A stretch of DNA of 41,854 nt from Rhodospirillales bacterium. Lineage in GTDB: Bacteria; Pseudomonadota; Alphaproteobacteria; ATCC43930; CGMCC-115725. A program made the translations under genes and the position numbers. This document shows positions 16,614 to 24,824 of the stretch, piece by piece (positions within the stretch are counted from its first letter, which is position 1; each line of letters begins with the position of its first letter). The stretch lies in NCBI GenBank assembly GCA_947473305.1, contig CANJCB010000037.1, positions 1-41,854 on the forward strand. Reading direction: 5' to 3'. The notes under the pieces are model-generated. The model had not been told where the DNA came from, ran no database searches, and saw only the letters and a program-made list of their open reading frames with translations.

Positions 16614-17833
16614 CAGTCCCTATCGCGGCGATCATCGGAGGCGGCCCTGCCGGCCTGATGACGGCGGAAACGCTGGCCCAGGAAAGCAGAGCGGAGATCC
16701 ACGTCTTCGACGCAATGCCCTCCGTGGGCCGGAAATTCCTCCTGGCCGGAAAGGGCGGCCTCAACCTCACCCATTCGGAACCCTTCGAAGGTTTCCTCAA
16801 GCGATATGGCCCCCAGGCCTCCCAACTCAGGCCCTATCTTTCCGCCTTCGGGCCGAAGGAGATCGTCGCCTGGGCGAAGGGCCTTGGCGTAGAAACCTTC
16901 ATCGGGAGTTCGGGCCGCGTTTTTCCGGTTGATTTCAAGGCCGCTCCCCTGCTGCGCGCCTGGCTCCGGCGGTTGCGCGAGAGGGGGATAACCTTTCATC
17001 TCCGCCACCGCTGGCGCGGCTGGGGCGAGGGCGATGCTCTTCATTTCGAGACACCCGACGAGCCTCTGCTTTTCAAAGCCGAAGCCACCATCCTTGCTCT
17101 TGGCGGCGCGAGCTGGCCTCAATTGGGGTCTGACGGAGCCTGGGCACCCTTGCTGACGGAGGCGGGAGTAGCGGTAAATCTGCTTCGTCCCGCCAATTGC
17201 GGGTTCGATGTCGGATGGAGCGATCATTTCCGCTCCCGTTTCGCCGGAACGCCCGTCAAGTCGGTCAAGGTCGGCATGGCCGGAAGAAACGTCCGGGGCG
17301 ACTTCGTCATCACCGAAACCGGCGTCGAAGGAAGCGCCCTCTACGCCCTGGGACCGACACCCCGGGATGAGATCGCGCGCCAGGGCGATACAACGCTGCT
17401 TGTGGATCTAGCGCCCGATCGAGCACTTCCGGTCTTAATCCAGGCCCTTGCGCAACCGCGAGGCAGCCGATCGCTTTCCACTCATCTGCGCCGCACCCTG
17501 GGCCTCGACGGGGTCAAAGCCGCGCTCCTGCGAGAATGCCTGCCACGAGATGCCTTCGAAAGTTCGGGGCGCCTCGCGCGCTGGATCAAAGCCGTGCCGC
17601 TCCGCCTCACCGCTCCCCGCCCGGTTGCGGAGGCTATCAGCACCGCGGGCGGCGTCTCCTTCGACGCCTTGACCGACGACCTGATGCTTCAAGCTCGTCC
17701 GGGCCTCTTCTGCGCCGGGGAAATGCTCGATTGGGAGGCGATCACCGGCGGCTATCTGCTGACCGCCTGCTTCGCCCTCGGCCATGCCGCCGGGCAGGGC
17801 GCGGCGGCATGGCTAGCCCGGCCCCAGGTCTAG
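16610..17833 (+). CDS. FAD-binding flavoprotein, TIGR03862 / HI0933 (BaiN-like) family
   Basis: This 407-aa protein has an N-terminal Rossmann FAD motif (AAIIGGGPAGLMTAETLA), the family hallmark VGRKFLLAGKGGLNLTHSE, GSSGRVFPVDFKA and LALGGASWPQLGSDG. The C-terminal GLFCAGEMLDWEAITGGYL block closes the FAD site. Members are predicted flavin oxidoreductases; bile-acid dehydratase BaiN belongs to a related branch, but the native substrate is unknown. The ATG overlaps the MFS stop codon, so the two are translationally coupled. It ends the RidA-led operon. Confidence 0.88.
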   Translation: MTVPIAAIIGGGPAGLMTAETLAQESRAEIHVFDAMPSVGRKFLLAGKGGLNLTHSEPFEGFLKRYGPQASQLRPYLSAFGPKEIVAWAKGLGVETFIGSSGRVFPVDFKAAPLLRAWLRRLRERGITFHLRHRWRGWGEGDALHFETPDEPLLFKAEATILALGGASWPQLGSDGAWAPLLTEAGVAVNLLRPANCGFDVGWSDHFRSRFAGTPVKSVKVGMAGRNVRGDFVITETGVEGSALYALGPTPRDEIARQGDTTLLVDLAPDRALPVLIQALAQPRGSRSLSTHLRRTLGLDGVKAALLRECLPRDAFESSGRLARWIKAVPLRLTAPRPVAEAISTAGGVSFDALTDDLMLQARPGLFCAGEMLDWEAITGGYLLTACFALGHAAGQGAAAWLARPQV

Positions 17834-17845
17834 CGTCCTAAAACA

Positions 17846-17871
17846 AAGGGCCGGGAAAAATCCCGGCCCTT
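17846..17871. terminator. Bidirectional terminator between the flavoprotein and clpA
   Basis: An 11-bp perfect stem (AAGGGCCGGGA / TCCCGGCCCTT) with a loop of four A residues sits between two convergent genes. The flanking A and T bases give short T-tracts in both directions. Confidence 0.8.
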
Positions 17872-17893
17872 CGCATCTTTCATCCGAACTGGA

Positions 17894-20194
17894 TCATTCG
17901 ACCAATTCCGGTTCTTTCGGGCTTGGCGCGGGCGCCAATTCCTTGAAGTTGAACGAGAGCTTCCCGTCCTTGACCGTCACGCGCACCATGCCGCCCTTGG
18001 CGAGCTTGCCGAAGAGCAATTCCTCCGCCAGCGGCTGTTTGATGTGCTCCTGGATGACCCGGCCCAGGGGCCGTGCGCCGAAGAGCCGGTCGTAGCCCTT
18101 CTCCGCCAGCCATTTCCGGGAGGCCTCGTCCAGTTCGATGGTGACGTTGCGGTCGGCGAGTTGCACTTCCAACTGCAGGATGAACTTGTCGACGACCCGC
18201 CCGATGGTCTCCGGCGCCAGGGCGGCGAAGGAGATGATCGAGTCCAGCCGATTGCGGAATTCCGGCGTGAAGAGGCGGTTGATCGCCTCCTCGTCCTCAC
18301 CCACCCTGACATCGCTACCGAAACCGATGGCGGGTTTCGCCATGTCGGAGGCGCCGGCATTCGTGGTCATGATCAGGATCACATTCCGGAAATCGACATT
18401 CTTGCCGTTGTGATCGGTGAGCTTCCCGTAATCCATCACCTGAAGAAGGATGTTGAAGAGATCGGGATGCGCCTTCTCGACTTCGTCGAGCAGCAGCACG
18501 CAATGAGGATGCTGGTCGATGGCATCGGTCAGCAACCCGCCCTGGTCGAAGCCCACATAGCCCGGAGGCGCGCCGATGAGCCGCGAGACCGTGTGCCGCT
18601 CCATGTATTCCGACATGTCGAAGCGGGTGATCTCGATGCCGAGGGTCCGGGCAAGCTGGCGCGCCACCTCGGTCTTGCCGACCCCCGTGGGGCCGGAGAA
18701 GAGATAGCTGCCGATCGGCTTCTCGGGATCGCGCAGGCCGGCACGGGCCAACTTGATCGCCGAGGTCAGCGAATCGATCGCCTTGTCCTGGCCGAAGACC
18801 ATGGTCTTCAGGTCGCGTTCCAGGTTCTTCAGTACTTCCCGGTCGTCGCGCGACACGCTCTTGGGCGGGATGCGCGCCATGGTGGCGACCACCGCCTCGA
18901 CTTCCTTGGCGGTGATGGTCTTGCGCCGGCGGTTCTCCGGCACGAGCATCTGAGCCGCCCCCACCTCGTCGATCACGTCGATGGCTTTGTCGGGGAGCTT
19001 GCGGTCGTTGATATAGCGATGCGCCAGTTCCACCGCCGCGCGGATCGCATCGGCCGTGTAGCGCACCTTGTGGTGCCGCTCGTAATAGGGTTTCAGCCCG
19101 CGCAGGATCTTGACCGAATCCTCGACCGTCGGCTCGTTGACGTCGATCTTCTGGAAGCGCCGGACAAGCGCCCGGTCCTTCTCGAAGTAGTTCCGGTATT
19201 CCTTATAGGTCGTGGAGCCGATGCAGCGGATGGCCCCACCGGCAAGCGCCGGCTTCAAGAGGTTCGAGGCGTCCATCGCCCCGCCGCTGGTGGCGCCAGC
19301 GCCAATGACGGTGTGGATCTCGTCGATGAAGAGCACCGCGCCGGGCGTTGCTTCCAATTCCGTGAGCACGGCCTTCAGCCGCTCCTCGAAATCGCCGCGG
19401 TAGCGGGTGCCGGCCAGGAGCGTGCCCATGTCGAGCGCGAAGATGGTGGCGTTGAGCAACACCTCCGGCACTTCGCGCTGGACGATCCGGCGGGCCAGGC
19501 CTTCGGCGATGGCGGTCTTGCCGACGCCCGGGTCGCCCACATAGAGCGGATTGTTCTTCGATCGGCGGCAGAGGATCTGGATGGTCCGGTCGACCTCGCT
19601 CTCGCGGCCGATCAAGGGGTCGATCTTGCCGTTCTTGGCCTTCTTATTGAGGTTGACGCAATAGGCGTCGAGCGCGTCGTGGTTGCGCTTCTGCTGCTTC
19701 TCGCCGCGCTCGCCACCCTCTTCCTCGGCCCCCTGGACACGGCGGGTCTCGGAGCGGCCCGGCGCCTTGGCGATGCCGTGGGAGATGTAGTTGACCGCGT
19801 CGAAGCGGGTCATGTCCTGCTCCTGTAGGAAATAGACCGCGTGGCTCTCGCGCTCGGCGAACATCGCGACCAGCACATTGGCGCCCGTCACTTCCTCGCG
19901 ACCCGAGGATTGCACGTGGATCGCGGCCCGCTGGAGAACGCGCTGGAAGCTCGCGGTGGGCTTGGCGTCCTCAACGTGGGTCGAGACCAGATTGGTCAGC
20001 TCGTTGTCCACATAATTGGCCAGATCGCGACGCAGTTTTTCGAGATCGACCGTACAGGCGCGCAACACGGCGACCGCATCCTGGTCGTCGGTGAGAGCCA
20101 GCAGGAGATGCTCGAGCGTCGCATATTCATGACGCCGCTCATTCGCATGAGCGAGGGCACGGTGCAGGGTCTTCTCAAGATTGCGCGAAAGCAT
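17894..20194 (-). CDS. clpA: ATP-dependent Clp protease ATP-binding subunit ClpA
   Basis: This 766-aa AAA+ unfoldase feeds proteins to ClpP. An N-domain (about 1-145) binds ClpS. D1 has Walker A GDPGVGKT and Walker B AVLFIDEIHT; D2 has GPTGVGKTEVARQLA and CVLLLDEVEKAHPD. The IGF tripeptide in PAIGFGSDVR is the ClpP-binding loop. There is no long middle domain, which separates it from ClpB. The start at 20194 (MLSRNLEKTLHRAL) gives the usual N-terminus, with AAGGAAC upstream. It follows clpS by 107 bases on the same strand. Confidence 0.96.
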   Translation of the reverse strand: MLSRNLEKTLHRALAHANERRHEYATLEHLLLALTDDQDAVAVLRACTVDLEKLRRDLANYVDNELTNLVSTHVEDAKPTASFQRVLQRAAIHVQSSGREEVTGANVLVAMFAERESHAVYFLQEQDMTRFDAVNYISHGIAKAPGRSETRRVQGAEEEGGERGEKQQKRNHDALDAYCVNLNKKAKNGKIDPLIGRESEVDRTIQILCRRSKNNPLYVGDPGVGKTAIAEGLARRIVQREVPEVLLNATIFALDMGTLLAGTRYRGDFEERLKAVLTELEATPGAVLFIDEIHTVIGAGATSGGAMDASNLLKPALAGGAIRCIGSTTYKEYRNYFEKDRALVRRFQKIDVNEPTVEDSVKILRGLKPYYERHHKVRYTADAIRAAVELAHRYINDRKLPDKAIDVIDEVGAAQMLVPENRRRKTITAKEVEAVVATMARIPPKSVSRDDREVLKNLERDLKTMVFGQDKAIDSLTSAIKLARAGLRDPEKPIGSYLFSGPTGVGKTEVARQLARTLGIEITRFDMSEYMERHTVSRLIGAPPGYVGFDQGGLLTDAIDQHPHCVLLLDEVEKAHPDLFNILLQVMDYGKLTDHNGKNVDFRNVILIMTTNAGASDMAKPAIGFGSDVRVGEDEEAINRLFTPEFRNRLDSIISFAALAPETIGRVVDKFILQLEVQLADRNVTIELDEASRKWLAEKGYDRLFGARPLGRVIQEHIKQPLAEELLFGKLAKGGMVRVTVKDGKLSFNFKELAPAPSPKEPELVE

Positions 20195-20301
20195 GCACGC
20201 CGGTTCCTTTTCGAGTTCCACCGGATCCGCGTCGCCGCGCCCCGGCAGGGGCTGCCCGGAAGCTCGGGCTCGTCAAATCTCCGAAGGCGTTAGGTTCCGC
20301 C

Positions 20302-20628
20302 TTACTCCTTCTCCAACGTACATTGCAGCGGATGCTGGTGCTGCCTGGCGAAGTCCATGACCTGGGTCACTTTGGTCTCCGCCACTTCGTAGGTAAAGAC
20401 ACCGCATATGCCGACCCCGCGCCGGTGCACATGCAGCATGATCTGCGTCGCCTCCTCGCGATTCTTCGCAAAGAACCGCTCCAGGATGTGGATGACGAAC
20501 TCCATAGGCGTGTAGTCGTCATTCAGCATCAAGACCTTGTACAGCGACGGCGTCTTCGTCTTAGGCTTCGCCTTGACGATGATGCCGGTCGCCGGGCCGT
20601 CGCCGTTTCGTTTCTCGGTATCGCTCAT
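20302..20628 (-). CDS. clpS: ClpS adaptor protein
   Basis: This 108-aa adaptor recognises N-degrons (bulky hydrophobic N-terminal residues) and delivers them to ClpA. The family core is intact: [20 protein letters not shown] (degron pocket with the Asn-Asp-Asp turn), [21 protein letters not shown] (ClpA contact) and a C-terminal [10 protein letters not shown]. The N-terminus is a flexible Lys/Thr-rich tail. It lies directly upstream of clpA, and aat in this window makes substrates for the same pathway. Confidence 0.97.
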   Translation of the reverse strand: MSDTEKRNGDGPATGIIVKAKPKTKTPSLYKVLMLNDDYTPMEFVIHILERFFAKNREEATQIMLHVHRRGVGICGVFTYEVAETKVTQVMDFARQHQHPLQCTLEKE

Positions 20629-20825
20629 GCGCGAAGAATCGATTTTACCATCGTGACGGGTTGCAACAGAGTCATGATATTGGGTCGCGCGCCGCTCGGC
20701 AAAGCCCCTTTTGGACTCTTGGACGTCAATTTTCCGCAGGGCATGAAAGCGGACGCCATCATGTTCAGACTACATCTTTGGAATGATCCTGGATTTTCAA
20801 GCCCAGGGGCGGCTGCGCCAACGAA

Positions 20826-20891
20826 AAACGCCCGGCCAGGGTGAACCCGGCCGGGCGTTTCGATCTGGTGCGGCCGGGAAAACCCGGCCGC
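20826..20891. terminator. Tandem hairpin terminators between clpS and the phasin gene
   Basis: Two hairpins lie downstream of the minus-strand phasin gene. The distal one (20826-20860) has a perfect 12-bp stem and a T5 run on the minus strand, so it terminates phasin mRNA. The proximal one (20870-20891, stem GCGGCCGGG, loop AAAA) has its T5 on the plus strand and would block transcription coming from the clpS side. The rest of 20629-20902 shows nothing I can identify. Confidence 0.75.
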
Positions 20892-20902
20892 TTTTTAGCC
20901 GA

Positions 20903-21376
20903 TCAGGCCGCCTGCTTCGTCTTCGCCAGCTTGACGAAGGTCGCGCCGACATGGGCGCTCAGGGGCTGGAAGGCCTCGTTCGACACCTTGACGCCGATCT
21001 CGGAGATCTTGGTCGCATTGGCGACCAGCGCCTCGAAGGCGGTCTTGGCATAGGCCTGGTTGATCTTGATCACTTCATCGAGCGTCTTGGCGCTGATGAG
21101 CTTGGTAGTCACTTCGACGGTCTGCTCCATCGAATGGCGCGCATAACCGCTCAGCTCCTTGCCGATCACTTCGAAGCCCTCGGCGAGCGCCGCATTGGCC
21201 TTGGTCACCGCTGCCGCGTTTTCCTTGCCGAATTCGGCAAAATCGCCAACCGCGCCATAAAGCGCCTTGGAGGCCTTCGCGGCCTTGTCTTTCGCCGCGG
21301 TCACGGCAGTCTCGAAATTCTTGAGGCCTTCGGCCGCTGCCTTCTTTACTTCGGTCTTCATAACTTCGGTCTTCAT
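20903..21376 (-). CDS. Phasin family protein
   Basis: This 157-aa protein is nearly all helix with Ala/Lys-rich heptad segments. It matches Phasin_2: LKNFETAVTAAKDKAAKASKALYGAVGDF in the first half, KANAALAEGFEVIGKELSGYARHSMEQ, then TKLISAKTLDEVIKINQAYAKTAF. Phasins coat polyhydroxyalkanoate granules; other family members have granule-free roles. The start at 21376 (MKTEVMKTEVKK) has GGAGAG upstream and avoids 32 unlikely residues. A promoter lies about 85 bases upstream. Confidence 0.87.
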   Translation of the reverse strand: MKTEVMKTEVKKAAAEGLKNFETAVTAAKDKAAKASKALYGAVGDFAEFGKENAAAVTKANAALAEGFEVIGKELSGYARHSMEQTVEVTTKLISAKTLDEVIKINQAYAKTAFEALVANATKISEIGVKVSNEAFQPLSAHVGATFVKLAKTKQAA

Positions 21377-21458
21377 ATCAATCTCTCCATCGATGGAAAT
21401 CGGTTTCCCGAAGGCCTTCGACGAATCGGCCCCGGCTATGCTGCAACGCAACATGCAC

Positions 21459-21488
21459 CTTATATGAGGCACCGCCCCTACATTTCAA
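21459..21488 (-). promoter_or_regulatory. Probable promoter of the phasin gene
   Basis: On the minus strand TTGAAA (21483-21488) and TATAAG (21459-21464) are 18 bases apart. This places the start about 75 bases before the phasin ATG. It is read by eye only. Confidence 0.45.
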
Positions 21489-21607
21489 GAGAAATTGTGC
21501 AGCGCAGCAAAGATCCTTTAAAACGCGCCGCGCAGCCATTCCAGAGTGGCGGTTGACACCCGACGGAATGGCCTCTAACGACGAACGGTCCTGCGAGGAT
21601 CGCTTCA

Positions 21608-23146
21608 ATGATGCCGTCGTCCGCCCAGCCTACAAGCCGCGCCAAGCCGATCGAACGCTCCCGTCGCAAGTTTCTCCTTATCCCGATTCTCTGCCTGGCG
21701 GCGGGTTCCTGCACCCTGGGTACCGACTTCAAGTCGCCCCAACAGCCAGAGGGAGATAGCTACGACCGGGAGGCGGCGCCGCCGCTTTCCGCGCCCGGCA
21801 CGAAAGAGGTCGAGCAGCACCTCACGCTCGGCAAGGAAATCTCAGGGCAATGGTGGCAGCTCTTCCAATCGGGCGATCTCGACAAGGTGGTGGCCCAGGC
21901 GATCGAGGGCAACAAGTCGCTGGTCGCGGCGGAAGCGACGCTCGCCCAGGCCCAAGAGATCGTCAATGCCGCGGCCGGCGCGCTTTCCCCCCAGGTCGAT
22001 CTTTCTGCCGGGGTCAGCCGCAACAAGTCGAACGGGGCGAGCGCCGGCTTCAAGACGCCCCCGCTTGTCTATAACTTCTTCACGATCAAGCCGACGCTGA
22101 CTTACGACCTGGACATCTTCGGCGGGACGAAGCGCCAGATCGAGCAGCAGCGGGCGCTGGCCGAGGTCCAGGAATACCAGGTCGCGGCGACCTGGCTCAC
22201 CCTGACCGGCGATGCGGTAGCCCAGGCGATCCTGATCGCTTCCACGCGGGCGCAGATCGCCACCATCGAGGGCATCGTCGAGGACGACCGGCAGAACCTC
22301 CAGCTCGTTACCACCGCCTATAATAACGGCGCGGTGGCGCAGCCGGATGTCGATATCGCCAGAAGCCAGCTTGCGAGCGACCGGGCGCTACTCCCGCCGC
22401 TCCGCCAGCAGCTCAGCGTGGCGCGCCATGCTCTGGCGGTCACTCTCGGCCAGCGGCCGGTGGATTGGACACCGCCCGATTTCGATCTCAGGACTCTGGC
22501 CGTCCCGCAGGACCTGCCGCTCTCCCTTCCCTCGGAACTGGCCCGCCAGCGCCCGGACATCCTGGCCGCCGAGGCGCAGCTTCATGCCGCCAACGCCGCC
22601 GTCGGCGTCGCCACCGCCGCGCAATACCCGAATATCACTCTGACGGCTTCCCTGGGCGCGGACGCCCTCAACCCCGGCCATTTCTTCACGGACGCGGCGA
22701 ATGTCTGGTCGCTCGGGGCGGGTCTCACCGCGCCGATCTTCAATGGGGGGACCCTGGCCGCGCAGCGGCGCGCAGCCGAGAACGCCTATCGCGCCGTGCT
22801 CGCCAATTACCAGCGCACCGTCGTCCAGGCCCTGGGCCAGGTCGCCGACAGCCTGCAGGCGCTCGGGCACGACGCGGAGCTGCTCTCCGTGCAGCAGGAA
22901 GCCATCGACGCCGCGCAATCCTCGGTCGACCTCACCCGGATCGCCTATACCGCCGGCACCGTGACGGTCCTCCAGCTCCTGGAGGCCCAGCGCTTTCTCG
23001 AACAGGCGAAACTCGGATATGTCCGCGCGCAGGCGCAGAGGCTTGCCGATACCGCGCAGCTCTTTGTAACGCTTGGCGGCGGCTGGTGGGACTGGCGGGA
23101 AAAGTCGCGGAAAACTGCGGCTCTCGAAGCAATTCCGCCGAAATAA
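21608..23146 (+). CDS. NodT-type outer-membrane efflux lipoprotein (TolC family)
   Basis: This 512-aa protein is an outer-membrane channel of the RND-type efflux family. Its signal peptide ends in a lipobox (LAAGSC, Cys35). The mature part has the two OEP repeats: KPTLTYDLDIFGGTKRQIEQQRA and SLGAGLTAPIFNGGTLAAQRRAAENAY, plus LPSELARQRPDILAAEAQLHAANA, the standard NodT signature. No membrane-fusion or RND pump gene is adjacent, so it must pair with a pump encoded elsewhere. Start 21608 is the first of two Met codons; the second is equally possible. Confidence 0.92.
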   Translation: MMPSSAQPTSRAKPIERSRRKFLLIPILCLAAGSCTLGTDFKSPQQPEGDSYDREAAPPLSAPGTKEVEQHLTLGKEISGQWWQLFQSGDLDKVVAQAIEGNKSLVAAEATLAQAQEIVNAAAGALSPQVDLSAGVSRNKSNGASAGFKTPPLVYNFFTIKPTLTYDLDIFGGTKRQIEQQRALAEVQEYQVAATWLTLTGDAVAQAILIASTRAQIATIEGIVEDDRQNLQLVTTAYNNGAVAQPDVDIARSQLASDRALLPPLRQQLSVARHALAVTLGQRPVDWTPPDFDLRTLAVPQDLPLSLPSELARQRPDILAAEAQLHAANAAVGVATAAQYPNITLTASLGADALNPGHFFTDAANVWSLGAGLTAPIFNGGTLAAQRRAAENAYRAVLANYQRTVVQALGQVADSLQALGHDAELLSVQQEAIDAAQSSVDLTRIAYTAGTVTVLQLLEAQRFLEQAKLGYVRAQAQRLADTAQLFVTLGGGWWDWREKSRKTAALEAIPPK

Positions 23147-23185
23147 GGCATTCTTAAGAGATCAGTCTCACAATCCTTCTCTAGA

Positions 23186-23369
23186 GAGTCACAGGACTCG
23201 TTAGAGAACTCTTCTGGCTATCTCCCACCCCTTGAAATGAGTCCTGCATAGATCGGTTCTTGTCTGGAGAACCGGCGCCGTTTTTTTGATGACTCAAAAT
23301 TAATCAAAAGTGGCGACGGAAATCCTAGACAAGGAATCCCGGTTTTTTTACATTCGCCGGTATCGAATC
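23186..23369 (+). promoter_or_regulatory. Cluster of six GANTC (CcrM) sites before dacA
   Basis: GANTC occurs at 23186, 23195, 23239, 23291, 23334 and 23365, six times in 184 bases. The first two form the inverted repeat GAGTC-ACAG-GACTC. GANTC is methylated by CcrM in alphaproteobacteria and read by GcrA at cell-cycle promoters. Clustering this dense is far above random expectation of about 0.7. Confidence 0.45.
23254..23287 (+). terminator. Possible terminator of the NodT-type gene
   Basis: A 7-bp stem (CGGTTCT / AGAACCG) with a 7-base loop is followed after six G/C bases by TTTTTTT. The gap before the T-tract makes it weaker than a standard terminator. Confidence 0.35.
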
Positions 23370-23396
23370 TTGAGGGTCCACCGGGGAACCGCAGGG

Positions 23397-24674
23397 ATGG
23401 GAGTGGGGAGCTTGGTCAAAGCCAGAACTCGCAAGGGCTTCGTCTTTTCAAAATTGGCGATTGCCTTGATCGTATCGGCGTTCATTTGGAGCTCTTCCAC
23501 CGCTCAAGCCAAATACGCTTCGATCGTCATCGAGGCGGAGACCGGCAGGATCCTCAACGAGGTCAATGCCGACGAGTTGAACCATCCGGCGTCCCTGACG
23601 AAGATGATGACGCTCTACTTGACCTTCGAGGCCTTGAAGGCGGGGAAGATCAATCTCGATACGCCCTTTGCCGTTTCCCAGCACGCCGCGAGCCGCGCGC
23701 CGTCCAAGCTGAACCTCGTCGCCGGGCAGACGATTACTGTGCGGAACCTCGTTCTGGCGGTCATCACCAAGTCGGCCAATGATGCGGCCTCCGTCCTCGC
23801 CGAAGGGATTGGCGGCACCGAGCCCGCCTTTGCCCAGCGCATGACCGAGAAAGCCCGCCAGCTCGGCATGAGCCGGACGGTCTATCGCAACGCGTCCGGC
23901 CTCCCCGATCCCCAGCAGGTCACCTCGGCCCGCGATCTCTCCAAGCTGGCCATTGCCCTGCTGCGTGATTTTCCGGATCGCTACCGGCTCTTTGCGACCG
24001 AAGAGTTCAGCTACAATGGCCAGACCTTCTCGAACCACAATCACCTGATGCGCAGCTTCGAGGGGATGGACGGGATCAAGACCGGCTTCACCAATGCCTC
24101 GGGCTTCAACCTTGCGGCCTCTGCCGTGCGCGACAACCGCCGCCTCGTCGGCGTGGTGATGGGCGGCCAGTCGGCTAGGGCCCGCGACATCCAGATGGCG
24201 CGTCTTTTGAACGACAGCTTCGCGAACCGGGCGTCGCCGTCGCCTGTCCTGGTGGCCGAGGACCAGAGCGGGGGCGGTCTCGCCCATCGCGCCGCCCGGG
24301 GCGCCAAGCGCGTCGTCGCGGCCCTGTCGCCGATCAGCCGGGCCGAGGCGGCGACGCCCTCGACGAGCCGTGCGGCGCTCCACGCGCCTCATCAGGCCAA
24401 GCCCGTCGAGGCAAGCTGGAGCATCCAGGTCGGCGCCTTCAGCCATAGGGGCGCGGCCGAAAAGGCAGCATCCGTCGCGCTGCCCAAGGTCCCCGCCAAG
24501 GGCAAGAGCGTACAGGTCCTGAACCCTGCCCATTCGGATAAGGAAAAGCTCTATCGGGCGCGGATCATCAACCTGACGGAAAAAGAAGCCGACGCCGCCT
24601 GCCGCGCGCTTCGCAAGAAGCATGGCACCTGCGCCATCATGGCTCCTGGCGTGATCAAGACCGCCAGCCGCTAA
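23397..24674 (+). CDS. D-alanyl-D-alanine carboxypeptidase with SPOR domain
   Basis: This 425-aa S11 peptidase trims the terminal D-Ala of peptidoglycan side chains. After a signal segment (LAIALIVSAFIWSSSTAQA) it has the serine-peptidase triad: S66-L-T-K69 (PASLTKMM), S126-A-N128 (TKSANDAA) and K228-T-G (GIKTGFT). A linker follows, then a C-terminal SPOR domain (about 339-415, starting SWSIQVGAFSHRG), which binds denuded septal peptidoglycan and often sends proteins to the division site. The start at 23397 is preferred because GCAGGG precedes it; an upstream GTG at 23310 would add 29 residues. Six GANTC sites lie upstream. Confidence 0.88.
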   Translation: MGVGSLVKARTRKGFVFSKLAIALIVSAFIWSSSTAQAKYASIVIEAETGRILNEVNADELNHPASLTKMMTLYLTFEALKAGKINLDTPFAVSQHAASRAPSKLNLVAGQTITVRNLVLAVITKSANDAASVLAEGIGGTEPAFAQRMTEKARQLGMSRTVYRNASGLPDPQQVTSARDLSKLAIALLRDFPDRYRLFATEEFSYNGQTFSNHNHLMRSFEGMDGIKTGFTNASGFNLAASAVRDNRRLVGVVMGGQSARARDIQMARLLNDSFANRASPSPVLVAEDQSGGGLAHRAARGAKRVVAALSPISRAEAATPSTSRAALHAPHQAKPVEASWSIQVGAFSHRGAAEKAASVALPKVPAKGKSVQVLNPAHSDKEKLYRARIINLTEKEADAACRALRKKHGTCAIMAPGVIKTASR

Positions 24675-24697
24675 CAAGCCATCCCGATTGCAACGAC

Positions 24698-24824
24698 GAA
24701 GAGGCGCCTAGCGCGATTTCCACTCACGTGGAATCGCTCTAGGTAATAGGGCCTCCGGCCGCTCAAGCGCCGCTTCGGCTGTCGCGTTTCCATTAAGATG
24801 GAAATCGCTCTAGTGCGCCTCTTC
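24698..24824. repeat. Nested palindromic repeat element between dacA and polA
   Basis: The ends of this 127-bp segment are inverted copies of about 25 bases: GAAGAGGCGC, an optional A, CTAG, then [A/C]GCGATTTCCA. They differ by one base and one indel. Each end is itself palindromic: 24707-24743 pairs around CACTCACGTG, and 24783-24813 has core TTTCCAT-TAAG-ATGGAAA. The right copy contains the polA stop and its last codons. Such palindromes are dispersed repeats in several alphaproteobacteria, and on RNA they may act as a bidirectional terminator for the convergent dacA and polA. Confidence 0.8.

Noticed and set aside
18044..19828. Long open frame (594 codons) on the plus strand
   Set aside because: It is antisense to clpA; only clpA has family motifs.
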